64,000 nucleotides of DNA from Haloimpatiens massiliensis. Lineage in GTDB: Bacteria > Bacillota > Clostridia > Clostridiales > Clostridiaceae. How positions within the stretch are numbered: the first letter of the stretch is position 1; each line of letters begins with the position of its first letter. The notes below the pieces were generated by a model. The model was not told the DNA's origin. It did no database searches and saw only the letters and a program-made list of their open reading frames with translations. Where the stretch lies: the NCBI RefSeq assembly GCF_900184255.1, contig NZ_LT854636.1, positions 257,079 through 321,078 of the forward strand, written 5' to 3'. Made by a program: the position numbers and the translations under genes. Shown in pieces: positions 47,185 through 56,513 of the stretch.

Positions 47185-48441
47185 TTATATTTTTTTCTTT
47201 ACTTTGATATATCTATTTTTAAATTCCTCTGCAGTTCTCTTTTCAATTTCATGCTGTGAAAATTTAACTTCATTATATCTATCAGTAATGTACTTCAAAT
47301 CTTCTTTTTCAACATCCCTATTGATAATTATGGAATTTTCTAATTGAGTAGCAGTCATATATTCATCAAATATCTCTTTTTCTTTAGAATACATTTGCAA
47401 TTGTCTATAAAAATATTTTATCTTGTTTTTGGGATCTTTTCCGAAATAAATACTTTTTATAAATTTATTTAAAATATTTTTTTTCTTTTTCTTTCCCCCT
47501 ATTTCTATTTTTTCTTTTTCTTCACTTATTACATTTGTATTTTCTTCCTTAGATGAATGATACATTAATTTTGATACAATTTTGTATACAATTATACTTA
47601 TTATAAGAAATACTACTATCCTTATAATTATCCTTAGGAAGTTTATATCTTTATCAGCGTAAGAAATCATTTCTTTTGTTTTTTTCTCAATAACTTTTTT
47701 CTTTAAAGTTCCTTTTTCTGATACAACTTCTTCTTTAAAAAGAGATTTTAAAAAATTCAAAATTGCTGTATAAGGTTTATCTAATACAAATATTAACATC
47801 TTTATAACCACATTCACTACATAATCAAATATAGTTTTCAATAACATTAAACCTTTGAAAAATATGTCATAAAATTTTTCAATAGATAAACTAAAAATAA
47901 AACCAACAGTTATCCCATCTATGATAAGTGATTTTTTATTTATAATATTATAGTTATAATCTCTTATTTCCCTTAAATATATTATACCTATAGTAAAATA
48001 TATAATATAGAATCTAAAAAATGTCTTATTACTAATATTTCCAAATAGCATAGTAATTATCCATAATAATATTACTATAAACAAGGATTTTTTGAACACA
48101 TCTCTACTAAAATAGTAATTCACATTGTTTTTTTCTATATTATAGCTATACACTATTATAAATAATATATAGGCAGAATTTAATGTAAAAGATATAAAAC
48201 TCTTATTCAAAAAAAAATTGACACTTAATCCTAATAAAATTGGAACACCTAAAACTAACCACTTATTATTTTTCTTATAGTTTATATATTCCATAAAAAA
48301 CACAGAAGTTAGAATACTAAAAAAAAGAATATTACTTATATGTTTTTTAGTAATTATAAAATTCAAGGTAGACCAAACTATATAAGAAAACATTACAACT
48401 TCAATTGTAAATAAACATTTTATCCTCCTATACCAACTCAT
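47185..48441 (-). CDS. Polytopic membrane protein with DUF4129-like C-terminus
   Basis: A 418-residue protein with about seven N-terminal helices in the first 210 residues, one more near 275-297, then a cytosolic tail with a Lys-rich stretch (GGKKKKKNILNKFIKSIYFG) and a DUF4129-like end (IKYFYRQLQMYSKEKEIFDE, AEEFKNRYIKVKKKI). Its start overlaps the DUF58 stop by one base (TAATG). The trio MoxR-DUF58-this protein is the classic MoxR cluster, where the third gene is often a transglutaminase-fused DUF4129 protein. No transglutaminase triad is visible here. Confidence 0.75.
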   Translation of the reverse strand: MSWYRRIKCLFTIEVVMFSYIVWSTLNFIITKKHISNILFFSILTSVFFMEYINYKKNNKWLVLGVPILLGLSVNFFLNKSFISFTLNSAYILFIIVYSYNIEKNNVNYYFSRDVFKKSLFIVILLWIITMLFGNISNKTFFRFYIIYFTIGIIYLREIRDYNYNIINKKSLIIDGITVGFIFSLSIEKFYDIFFKGLMLLKTIFDYVVNVVIKMLIFVLDKPYTAILNFLKSLFKEEVVSEKGTLKKKVIEKKTKEMISYADKDINFLRIIIRIVVFLIISIIVYKIVSKLMYHSSKEENTNVISEEKEKIEIGGKKKKKNILNKFIKSIYFGKDPKNKIKYFYRQLQMYSKEKEIFDEYMTATQLENSIIINRDVEKEDLKYITDRYNEVKFSQHEIEKRTAEEFKNRYIKVKKKI

Positions 48442-49535
48442 TAATCCATTTCACCTCTATACACTATTTTTTCTACCCCTCTTATTTCAATTAAATCTCC
48501 TTTATCAGATACATCAATAATTTTTAAATTTATCCCCTTATTCCTTAAAAAGAATATTATATTTTCATCTTCCTGAGTAAAAAATGAACTAACTATTACA
48601 TAAGTATTATTTGGCTTGAAATATTTTATATGTTTATTCAAAAAATCACTAAAGCTACTTTTAGGCATATAATCCATTCTCGCACACAATTCAAGTACAT
48701 CTTTTAAAGAATTGCAAGGAAGAGTAATTGAACTTCTAATATCATCCGAATAACTAATTATATTTGCATTTGTCCACGCTGATACTTTTATACTTTCTTT
48801 TAAAGCAGTATCTGCCATAGAAACCGTAACCTTTATAGCTCTATCTATAGCTTTTTTATTTACATATCTCCAGTAAGTTTTATGACATTGAATGTTTATT
48901 ATAGTTATAAATTCTCTTTCAGATGTGTAGTCATATTCTTTAACCATAAGCTTATTCATCTTTAGGCTAGATTTCCAATGTATATCCTTCATTCTATCTT
49001 CAACATTATATTCTCTTATTCCCTTAATATATAGTGGATCCTTATAAATCCATCTCTTTATTACAGCATCTCCTTGATGGCTTGTACTATCAAATTTTAG
49101 TTTTATAATATTAACTATTTTAGGATAAACTACAATCTCTATATAATCATCTATTTCTTTATCTGTAGTAAAAAATCCAAACACATCGCCTACTACCATT
49201 TCTATTTTTTTTAAAAGATAAACTCCCCTGTGCTCTATAGGAATAACATAGGTTTTTGTAATTCTTTCATATCCACCTATAGAATACTGAGTTGTATTTG
49301 TATAGTTTTTACTAAATATTTCATATGGAAGTTCTTCTTTTACAAGCATAAAAAATATAGGCATTTTCTTTTTATTTTCTATTGTTATAGAAACTTTAAC
49401 TTCTTCACCTTCTACCATAGAGGTTTTATCTACTTTTCTATATAATGATAGCTTATGAAATCCCTTTTTCTTAGTAAAATCTGATATAGCATACACCAGA
49501 ATTATTATAAATAAAAATATTAGAAAAGATATCAT
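48441..49535 (-). CDS. DUF58 family protein (MoxR-associated)
   Basis: A 364-residue protein with an N-terminal membrane helix, then an Ig-like region (MVEGEEVKVSITIENKKKMP) and the DUF58 domain at about 165-330 (IKGIREYNVEDRMKDIHWKS, near 175, is the family signature GxREYxxGDDxRxIdW). The fold resembles a von Willebrand A domain. In MoxR clusters the AAA+ ATPase acts on this protein, possibly loading metal or remodelling it; the exact function is unknown. Confidence 0.88.
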   Translation of the reverse strand: MISFLIFLFIIILVYAISDFTKKKGFHKLSLYRKVDKTSMVEGEEVKVSITIENKKKMPIFFMLVKEELPYEIFSKNYTNTTQYSIGGYERITKTYVIPIEHRGVYLLKKIEMVVGDVFGFFTTDKEIDDYIEIVVYPKIVNIIKLKFDSTSHQGDAVIKRWIYKDPLYIKGIREYNVEDRMKDIHWKSSLKMNKLMVKEYDYTSEREFITIINIQCHKTYWRYVNKKAIDRAIKVTVSMADTALKESIKVSAWTNANIISYSDDIRSSITLPCNSLKDVLELCARMDYMPKSSFSDFLNKHIKYFKPNNTYVIVSSFFTQEDENIIFFLRNKGINLKIIDVSDKGDLIEIRGVEKIVYRGEMD

Positions 49536-49546
49536 TTAAACCACCT

Positions 49547-50497
49547 CTATACCTCTTCTAAAGGTGTTTTTACAGTATTTAAAATTTCTTCTACTATGTA
49601 CTCACCCTTATTATCCATAACACTATTTTCACTCTTTAGCACTAGTCTATGTGTTATAACCGGTATTGCCATAGCTTTTACATCTTCCGGCGTAATATAA
49701 TCCCTTCCATTTATAGCTGCATGAGCCTGACTACCTTTCATAAGCGCTAGTGTTGCCCTTGGTGAACATCCTACCTCTACTCTACTATGTTTTCTAGTAG
49801 CAATTATTATATTCAATATATACTCTCTCATTTCATCACTTACATGAACTTTTGTATAGTTATCCTGTACATAGCATATATCCTCCATGTTTACCACTGA
49901 CTCTAATTGGTCTATTGGATCTTTTTCTATAAACCTATCCATCATTTTCTTCTCATCCATATATTCTGGATAACCCATGGATAATCTTATAAAAAATCTA
50001 TCTAATTGAGCTTCCGGAAGAGGAAAAGTTCCAAATTGTTCTATAGGATTTTGCGTTGCCATTACAAAGAAAGGTCTATTTAGTTTTATAGTATTTCCTT
50101 CCACTGTAACTTGTCTTTCTTCCATGCTCTCTAATAAAGCTGATTGAGTTCTAGGGGTTGCTCTGTTTATCTCATCCCCCAACACAAACTGACTTAATAT
50201 AGGACCTGGTTTAAACTGAAACTCTTGCTCTTTTGCATTATAATAATAAATTCCCGTCATATCTGATGGAAGTAAATCCGGCGTAAACTGTATCCTTTTA
50301 AAAGAACAATCCATTGACTTAGATAGTGCTCTTACTAATTTAGTTTTTCCAACACCAGGTACGTCTTCTAAAAGTACATGCCCTCCACATATAAATGCAA
50401 CTATTATTTTATCTATTTTCTCTTCCTTCCCCACTATAACTTTACTTACGTTATCATTTACTTTTTTTCTAAATTCCTTAAAAACCTCCATGTGCAT
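49547..50497 (-). CDS. MoxR-type AAA+ ATPase
   Basis: A 316-residue AAA+ chaperone. Walker A-like LLEDVPGVGKTKLVRALSKS is near 37, Walker B FVLGDEINRATPRTQSALLE near 105, and sensor and arginine-finger regions follow (MATQNPIEQFGTFPLPEAQL). AGGGGG precedes the start. The leading gene of the MoxR-DUF58-membrane protein operon. Confidence 0.92.
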   Translation of the reverse strand: MHMEVFKEFRKKVNDNVSKVIVGKEEKIDKIIVAFICGGHVLLEDVPGVGKTKLVRALSKSMDCSFKRIQFTPDLLPSDMTGIYYYNAKEQEFQFKPGPILSQFVLGDEINRATPRTQSALLESMEERQVTVEGNTIKLNRPFFVMATQNPIEQFGTFPLPEAQLDRFFIRLSMGYPEYMDEKKMMDRFIEKDPIDQLESVVNMEDICYVQDNYTKVHVSDEMREYILNIIIATRKHSRVEVGCSPRATLALMKGSQAHAAINGRDYITPEDVKAMAIPVITHRLVLKSENSVMDNKGEYIVEEILNTVKTPLEEV

Positions 50498-50640
50498 TTG
50501 ATTATCCCCCTAAAATTAAGAATTTATTTTATTATATAAAAACAGCATATTATCATTATAACACTTTCATAATTATTTTAAAAATAACACAATACAACTT
50601 ACTGCATTTCGCACATTTTACAACCAATTTTATAAATAAA

Positions 50641-50673
50641 AAAACTACCATCGACACAAGCAACAGTAGTTTT
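50641..50673 (-). terminator. Terminator after the 40-aa ORF
   Basis: AAAACTAC (50641-50648) pairs with GTAGTTTT (50666-50673). On the minus strand TTTTTTTATTTAT follows the stem. It lies about 30 bases past the stop at 50703, supporting a small independent transcript. Confidence 0.6.
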
Positions 50674-50702
50674 GCAAACTAAACTATAAAATAATCTAAT
50701 TA

Positions 50703-50825
50703 TTAATATCCTAGCACAGCAGGTATTGTTAAAGAAAGTATAGTTATTAGGGTAGCTGATATAATTGCTGCTCTTTGTTCTACTATAGGCACTGCTGACC
50801 AAAATATTACTTTTAGTAAATTCAT
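50703..50825 (-). CDS. Small membrane protein (40 aa), unknown
   Basis: A 40-residue ORF, MNLLKVIFWSAVPIVEQRAA followed by a hydrophobic stretch ending AVLGY. AAGGAGATAAAG lies directly before the ATG at 50823-50825, a strong ribosome site. Two hydrophobic segments (4-15 and 19-40) could cross the membrane. It has its own terminator. The motif VPIVEQRAA slightly recalls the start of COG2426 small multidrug exporters (PIIELRGA), but the protein is far too short to be one. Confidence 0.6.
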   Translation of the reverse strand: MNLLKVIFWSAVPIVEQRAAIISATLITILSLTIPAVLGY

Positions 50826-51251
50826 TCTTTATCTCCTTATTGTGTAATATTATATCAATTTCAAACTATATTATATATTAGCATTAATATTTTTTCTATT
50901 AAAATATTATTAATTAGTTCAGTAAAACTAAACTATCATTAAATATAAACGAATTTCTAAGTTTCAGACGTCATTTTACTACACCTAAAATTTAAAAATT
51001 AATTTTCATAAGGATAATTTTCATTCCTCTATAAGCTACAAATATCACTATAGCTATTTATCCAATAAACTATTTTTTCAAATAAAATTCTTATAACAGT
51101 TTAATTACTTGCTTTACATTTACAAAAGGAAATATTATATTAACTAATAATAATTAAAAATTAGCATTGAAATTTATCCTAAAATATGAAAGAATATTAT
51201 TATAATTTATATATTATATACTAGTATATATTTTAGAAAGGAGATATTAAT
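50826..51251. other. AT-rich intergenic region upstream of the rubredoxin-like oxidoreductase
   Basis: This divergent region must contain promoters for the small membrane protein and for the oxidoreductase. It has a strong ribosome site (AAAGGAG) at its right end, 7 bases before the ATG at 51252. I see no hairpin, operator or ORF that I could defend. Confidence 0.5.
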
Positions 51252-52739
51252 ATGATTAAAAAATGGGTATGTACAGTATGCGGTTATATTCATGAAGGTG
51301 ATACTCCTCCAGAAATATGTCCTCTTTGCGGAGTTGGCCCTGATATGTTTAAAGAAATGATTCAATCCTCTGAAAATATCAGTGATAAGAAGGAGAAAAA
51401 TATAAAAATATGGGAATGTACAATTTGCGGCTATATATACGAAGGAACAAAACCTCCTGAATATTGCCCTATTTGTGGTGTTGGTCCAGAATTATTTGAA
51501 GAAGTAAAAAAATCTTCTAATGATTCTGTAGAAAAAGGAATAACATTCTCCTCCGATCTAGATTATAATATTTTAATAATAGGTAACGGCATAGCTGGAA
51601 TTTCCGCAGCTAAGTCTATAAGACAAAGAAATAAAAATTGTAAAGTAACTATTATATCTGACGAAAAATATATAACTTATTATAGACCTCAACTTACAGG
51701 TCTAATAGGTAATTCTATAGAAAATGACAAATTATATCTATACGACGAACAGTGGTACAAAGATAATAATATAAACCTTAAATTAAACACTAAAGTAAAC
51801 TCCATAAATACAGAATCTCACTCCTTAACTTTGGAATCTGGTGAGGATTTAACCTATGACAAGCTAATTTTAGCTAACGGCAGCAGTAGTTTTATTCCAC
51901 CTATACCTGGAAATGATAAAAAAGGCACCTTTACCTTAAGAAATTTAAAAGACTTAATGGATATTAAAAATTATATTAAAATGAATTCTTGTAAAAAAGT
52001 TTCTATAATAGGCGGTGGTCTTTTAGGTTTAGAAGCCGCTGAAAGTTTCCAAAAGCAAGGACTTAAAGTAAATATTCTTGAAAGATCACCTAGACTTTTA
52101 ACAAGGCAACTAGATGATAAGGGCTCTAAACTATTTGAATATATAGTTGAAAGCTCTGGCATAAATGTATTAAAAAATGCAAACGCTGAAGAAGTGTTAG
52201 GTGATACTAACGTCACTGGACTTAAGTTGTCTAGTGGGAAAATTTTAGACACAGACTTAGTTTTATTCTCAGTGGGCATTACTCCCAACATAAATTTATT
52301 TAAAAACACAACTCTAGAAATGAACAGAGGAGTGGTAGTAAATGATCAAATGAAAACAAATATAAAGGATATGTATGCTTGTGGAGATATAGCTGAACTA
52401 AATGGCTTAGTGTTTGGCACTTGGACTTCTGCAGAACAAATGGGAACTACTGCTGGTGCCAATTGTTTAGGGGACAATTTAATATTCAAAAACTTTGTTT
52501 CATCCACTATGTTACAAGCGCTAAACACTACAGTATTTTCCTGCGGAAATGTAACTGAAGATGAAACTGTCTCTACAGTTGTACTAAATAATTCCATTAG
52601 CAAAATTTATAAAAAACTATTCTTTAAAGATGAAAAAATAGTTGGTTGTATATTAATAGGTGATTCTTCAAAATCTATAAACATCATTAACTATATTAAA
52701 GAAGAAAGAAAAATAAATGATATAATAAATAATTTCTAA
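51252..52739 (+). CDS. FAD/NAD(P)-dependent oxidoreductase with two N-terminal rubredoxin-like domains
   Basis: A 495-residue redox protein. Residues 1-36 and about 52-87 are two rubredoxin-type knuckles (CTVCGYIHEGDTPPEICPLC; CTICGYIYEGTKPPEYCPIC), of the short rubrerythrin-like kind. The remainder is a pyridine nucleotide-disulfide oxidoreductase of the NADH-rubredoxin or nitrite reductase family: FAD site ILIIGNGIAGISAAKSIRQR near 107, NAD site VSIIGGGLLGLEAAESFQKQ near 252, and second FAD motif DMYACGDIAE near 372. It probably passes electrons from NADH through its own rubredoxin centres to an acceptor in oxygen or peroxide defence. The two knuckles look like a tandem duplication. Alone, ending in a clear terminator. 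Confidence 0.9.
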   Translation: MIKKWVCTVCGYIHEGDTPPEICPLCGVGPDMFKEMIQSSENISDKKEKNIKIWECTICGYIYEGTKPPEYCPICGVGPELFEEVKKSSNDSVEKGITFSSDLDYNILIIGNGIAGISAAKSIRQRNKNCKVTIISDEKYITYYRPQLTGLIGNSIENDKLYLYDEQWYKDNNINLKLNTKVNSINTESHSLTLESGEDLTYDKLILANGSSSFIPPIPGNDKKGTFTLRNLKDLMDIKNYIKMNSCKKVSIIGGGLLGLEAAESFQKQGLKVNILERSPRLLTRQLDDKGSKLFEYIVESSGINVLKNANAEEVLGDTNVTGLKLSSGKILDTDLVLFSVGITPNINLFKNTTLEMNRGVVVNDQMKTNIKDMYACGDIAELNGLVFGTWTSAEQMGTTAGANCLGDNLIFKNFVSSTMLQALNTTVFSCGNVTEDETVSTVVLNNSISKIYKKLFFKDEKIVGCILIGDSSKSINIINYIKEERKINDIINNF

Positions 52740-52755
52740 TATTCACGTTTTTCTT

Positions 52756-52784
52756 GCAATCTTGTTGCATTTTAACAAGATTGC
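52756..52784 (+). terminator. Terminator after the oxidoreductase
   Basis: A perfect 11 bp stem (GCAATCTTGTT with AACAAGATTGC) across a 7-base loop, followed by TTTCATTTTT. It lies 17 bases past the stop. Confidence 0.8.
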
Positions 52785-52877
52785 TTTCATTTTTAATATT
52801 TTATACAATTGAATTAGAAATAGAAAAATAGTATAATAACTTTATATTGTAAAAATTATGCATAAGGAGATGAATTT

Positions 52878-54098
52878 ATGTCAAAAGTTGTTGAAAGATT
52901 TTTAAAATACATAAAGTATGACACAAAATCAGATGAAGATTCTAATACTGTACCAAGTACTAGTAAACAATTATTACTTGGTAAGGATTTAGTAGAAGAA
53001 TTAAAGGCTATAGGTTTGCAAGACGCTTCTATGGATGAAAACGGATACATAATGGCTACATTACCATCAAATTTAGAAAAATCCGTTCCTACTATTGGAT
53101 TTATAGCACACATGGATACTTCTCCAGAAATATCTGGCGAAAATGTCAATGCTCAATTTGTAGAAAACTACGACGGAGGGGATATTATATTAAACAAAGA
53201 AAATAGTATAGTTCTTTCTCCTTCTGAGTTTCCAGAGCTAAAAAATTATATAGGTAAAACCCTAATAACTACTGATGGAACAACTCTTTTAGGTGCGGAT
53301 GACAAAGCAGGTATCGCTGAAATTATGTCTGCTGTAGAATATTTAGCAGCTCATCCTGAAATTAAACATGGAACTATTAAAGTAGGCTTTACACCAGATG
53401 AAGAAGTCGGAAGAGGTGCTGATCACTTTGATGTTAAAAAATTCAATGCAAACTTCGCTTACACTGTAGATGGTGGTGACATTGGAGAATTAGAATATGA
53501 AAACTTCAATGCTGCTGGTGTGAAAATTAAAATTTCCGGAAGAAATGTTCACCCCGGTTCCGCAAAGAATAAAATGATAAACTCTGCACTTATCGGTACT
53601 GAACTTGTAAATATGCTTCCACCCGTTGAAACTCCAGGACACACTGAGCACTATGAAGGTTTCTATCATTTATGTTCCTTCCAAGGTGATGTAGAGGAAA
53701 CCAAACTTTCATTTATAATAAGGGATCACAATAGAGAAATATTTGAACAAAGAAAAATCAACATGAAAAAAATAGTTGAAGAGCTAAATAAAAAATATGG
53801 CGATATTATACACTTAGAAATTAAGGATCAATACTATAATATGAAAGAAAAAATAGAACCAGTTAAACACATAGTAGATACTGCCTACAAAGCTATGAAA
53901 GAAGTAGGTGTAGAACCTATAGTAGTTCCTATTAGAGGAGGTACAGATGGTGCTAGACTTTCTTTTGAAGGTCTTCCAACTCCAAACCTATTTACTGGTG
54001 GACACAATTTCCATGGCAAATTTGAATATATCCCAACTTTTGCTATGGAAAAAGCAGTAGAAGTAATTCTTAAAATAGTAGAACTATACACTAAATAA
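52878..54098 (+). CDS. pepT: Peptidase T (tripeptide aminopeptidase)
   Basis: A 406-residue M20 zinc aminopeptidase that removes N-terminal residues from tripeptides. Metal ligands and catalysis: [11 protein letters not shown] near 75, [17 protein letters not shown] near 138, [15 protein letters not shown] near 170, and the late [13 protein letters not shown] near 376. The dimerisation domain lies at about 205-310. AAGGAG lies 9 bases before the ATG. The gene ends just before the large non-coding repeat region. Confidence 0.96.
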   Translation: MSKVVERFLKYIKYDTKSDEDSNTVPSTSKQLLLGKDLVEELKAIGLQDASMDENGYIMATLPSNLEKSVPTIGFIAHMDTSPEISGENVNAQFVENYDGGDIILNKENSIVLSPSEFPELKNYIGKTLITTDGTTLLGADDKAGIAEIMSAVEYLAAHPEIKHGTIKVGFTPDEEVGRGADHFDVKKFNANFAYTVDGGDIGELEYENFNAAGVKIKISGRNVHPGSAKNKMINSALIGTELVNMLPPVETPGHTEHYEGFYHLCSFQGDVEETKLSFIIRDHNREIFEQRKINMKKIVEELNKKYGDIIHLEIKDQYYNMKEKIEPVKHIVDTAYKAMKEVGVEPIVVPIRGGTDGARLSFEGLPTPNLFTGGHNFHGKFEYIPTFAMEKAVEVILKIVELYTK

Positions 54099-54123
54099 GA
54101 AAATTGTGAAGCAAGTGCCATAA

Positions 54124-54440
54124 GAAAAATCTGTCTTTAAGTCCACAATAAATATATTTTATTAGACTGTTCGCAATACGCCAAGAAATTCTAATGTTTT
54201 CAAATTTTAATACCCTAAAGCTTTCAAACTCGCTTCTAACGGCGCTCAAACATGAAAGCTTCTTAACGGGTATTGAAATTTGAAAACAAAGAATTTCTAA
54301 GGCTAGCTCAATAGTCTAAAAAAATATATTTATTGTTACCTTAAAGACAGATTTTTCGGTTCATACGTACATTACTTATGGGGGAGACAGCCTACTAAAG
54401 GAGGATTTTCCTCCGCTATGCTACAGAAAATCTTTAATTA
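54124..54440 (-). repeat. Composite structured repeat, unit 1 (inverted relative to unit 2)
   Basis: A 317-base non-coding unit. A nested hairpin spans 54124-54357: outer stem CTGTCTTTAAG (54131) with CTTAAAGACAG (54340); conserved segments GACTATTGAGCTAGCC and GGCGTATTGCGAACAGTC (minus strand); middle stem GTTTTCAAATTT (54196) with AAATTTGAAAAC (54276); and an apical stem built on AAGCTTTCA. A tail hairpin follows at 54391-54440 (GATTTTC-GAAAATC with loop CTCCGCTATGCTACA). Unit 2 at 54778-55091 has the same order on the other strand. Confidence 0.8.
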
Positions 54441-54777
54441 AATAAAAAATATATAAATACAATAATTTGATAATAAAAACTATAATTACACTATTAATCG
54501 AATAATTATAGCTTTTTCTTTTAAGCCTTTACAATCTTTTATTGGCGGCAGCCAGTCTAAATATTAAAGCTAAGATTTATACAAGCCAATGCATTATGGT
54601 AAAATATATTAAATTTTATCCAATATTTTATTTTAATAATTATGTATTTACTAGTACCTAATTAAAGTGACTAATTGTATCTTCCAATTAGTCAAAATAT
54701 TATTAATAACCGGCATTTAAGTTCTAAACGAAAGGCTACGCCTAAAAAGATTATGGGAGCCTTTTTATTTGTTTTAT
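54441..54777. other. Spacer between the two inverted repeat units
   Basis: No gene. Three small hairpins lie in it: CTATAATTA/TAATTATAG near 54480-54511 followed by CTTTTTCTTTT (terminator-like on the plus strand), TGACTAATTG/CAATTAGTCA at 54668-54694, and AAAGGCT/AGCCTTTTTATTT near 54731-54767. If the two units came from one composite element, this would be its interior. Confidence 0.45.
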
Positions 54778-55091
54778 AAATTAAAGATTTTCCGTAACGT
54801 AGTGGAGGAAAATCATCCTTTAGTGGGCTTCTCTTCTCCAACCATAAACATATTAAACTAAAAATCTGATTTTAATGTAGTAATAAATGTAGAATTGGGG
54901 ACTATTGAACTAGCCTTAAAACTTCTTATGTCTCACAATTAAAGACCCGTTAAGAAGCTTTCATGTTTGAACGAGGAACGAGTGAGTTTGAAAGCTTTAG
55001 GGGCTTTAACTGTGAGACATTTAGAAGTTCTTGGCGTATTGTGAACGGTCCCAAATTATACATTTATTACGGAATTAAAATCAGATTTTTC
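54778..55091 (+). repeat. Composite structured repeat, unit 2
   Basis: A 314-base unit in the opposite orientation to unit 1. The tail comes first (54778-54827, GATTTTCC/GGAAAATC around TCCACTACGTTAC), then the nested hairpin 54859-55091. The outer stem is AAAAATCTGATTTTAAT (54860) with ATTAAAATCAGATTTTT (55074). Conserved segments are GACTATTGAACTAGCC (54900) and GGCGTATTGTGAACGGTC (55033). The middle stem is TGTCTCACA (54929) with TGTGAGACA (55011). The apex again contains AAGCTTTCA and TGAAAGCTT. Compared with unit 1, stems differ in sequence but stay complementary. Confidence 0.8.
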
Positions 55092-55118
55092 TTCAATGTA
55101 TTATGTCACAATATATTC

Positions 55119-55931
55119 TTATCTTGATTTTTTGTTGTAAGAAAGTACTGCGTTAAGTTCCCCGCCAATTAATATTATAACGGAGGTTATATATAGCCAT
55201 AAAATTATAACTATAACGGCTCCTATACTTCCATATACCCTAGAATAGTTATTAAAATTATTCACATAATAAGAAAATAATAAAGATGATATTAACCAGC
55301 CTAAAGCAGTAAAAGTAGCTCCAGGCATCACTTCTTTCCACCCCATTCTTTTGCTAGGTATAAAGTGGTACATACATGCAAAAGTGAATATCATAAATAT
55401 AACCATTACTACATATCTAAGAGAATTCCAAAAATAAAAAAAGTTATTTGTGAGTTTAAACCATTTATATATGTACTCTCCTAATACATCCCCAAATACT
55501 ATTAGTAGAAATGCACTCATAATAATTAATATTAAAGCAAAAATGCATAATACTGATATACCAAATACTCTCCAATAAGGCCTTTTTTCCTCTTCATCAT
55601 AAGCTCTATTGAGCCCTCTTATTACCGCTCTAAAGCCTGTAGAAGAAGCCCATATAGTACCTATCAAACCAAAAGATAATAGATTTCCTTTTCTATAATC
55701 TACAACTTCAATAACTGTAGATTTCACTAAATCAAATGCATTTTGGGGCAATATAAGTTGTATGCTACTCAATATAGCTTCACTACTAATAGAACTATAT
55801 CCTACTATGGTAAGTAAAAATATTAAAAATGGAAAAAAAGATAATATAAATCCATAAGCCAATTGTGCCCCTAATGCTAATACATCATCATCTACTATTC
55901 TCTTTATTAGCAAAGTTATATCTTGTAACAA
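55119..55931 (-). CDS. YihY/RNase BN-type membrane protein
   Basis: A 270-residue membrane protein of the YihY/virulence factor BrkB family with about six helices. Family motifs: DDVLALGAQLAYGFILSFFP near 14, RGLNRAYDEEEKRPYWR near 109, and PGATFTALGWLISSLLFSYY near 203, followed by YGSIGAVIVIILWLY near 236. The old name ribonuclease BN is a misassignment; the real function is unknown. Immediately next to the hairpin repeat, with its promoter to the right. Confidence 0.9.
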   Translation of the reverse strand: MLQDITLLIKRIVDDDVLALGAQLAYGFILSFFPFLIFLLTIVGYSSISSEAILSSIQLILPQNAFDLVKSTVIEVVDYRKGNLLSFGLIGTIWASSTGFRAVIRGLNRAYDEEEKRPYWRVFGISVLCIFALILIIMSAFLLIVFGDVLGEYIYKWFKLTNNFFYFWNSLRYVVMVIFMIFTFACMYHFIPSKRMGWKEVMPGATFTALGWLISSLLFSYYVNNFNNYSRVYGSIGAVIVIILWLYITSVIILIGGELNAVLSYNKKSR

Positions 55932-56141
55932 ATTAATCTTCCTTTCTATTTACTACTACAAGTAGTTTATTTAATAAAGATATATTTATTATAACCATTT
56001 TGTATTGTATATTCAAATATTGGAAATTTCTTTAACAAAAATTCCATATTTATTGACTTAATAAACAATATGTGGTAAATTATAAGTGTACTACATGAAC
56101 TAATACACTTAATACATAAATAAATTTTAGGAGGTGAAAAT

Positions 56142-56513
56142 TTGCTTCAAATTAATAGTAAAAATAGTAAACCCATATATGAACAAATTGTAGATGAAAT
56201 AAAAGAGAGTATTTTAAAGGGTCTACTAAAACCAGGAGACAAACTTCCTTCTGTACGAGAACTTTCTACTATGATTACTGCTAATCCCAATACAATAGCC
56301 AAGGCTTACAAAGAATTAGAACGAAGTAAAACCATAGAAGTCATACGTGGAAAAGGAACCTTTGTTGCAAAAAACTACATTCCTTCACCCACAGATAATG
56401 AATTAGAAGAATTAAAAAAACTTATGAAAAAGATAGTAATAGAAGCTCATTACATGGGTTTAGGTAAAAATTATTTATCAAATCTTTTAAATGATATATA
56501 TGACGAATTTTAG
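56142..56513 (+). CDS. GntR-family regulator, YtrA type
   Basis: A 123-residue regulator with an N-terminal winged helix (PIYEQIVDEIKESILKGLLK, then LPSVRELSTMITANPNTIAK, about 10-75) and a short C-terminal dimerisation tail, as in YtrA. Regulators of this type control a neighbouring ABC exporter, here the pair at 58027-59959 that is now 1.5 kb away because an IS605-type element lies between. AGGAGG precedes the start; the initiation codon is TTG (56142). Confidence 0.88.
   Translation: MLQINSKNSKPIYEQIVDEIKESILKGLLKPGDKLPSVRELSTMITANPNTIAKAYKELERSKTIEVIRGKGTFVAKNYIPSPTDNELEELKKLMKKIVIEAHYMGLGKNYLSNLLNDIYDEF

Noticed and set aside
50599..50802. 67-residue minus-strand frame overlapping the 40-aa ORF
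   Set aside because: It lacks a ribosome site and runs through the terminator hairpin; the 40-residue ORF in another frame has both signals.
54099..55118. CRISPR array in the long non-coding region
   Set aside because: There are only two units, inverted and about 315 bases long, not short direct repeats with spacers.
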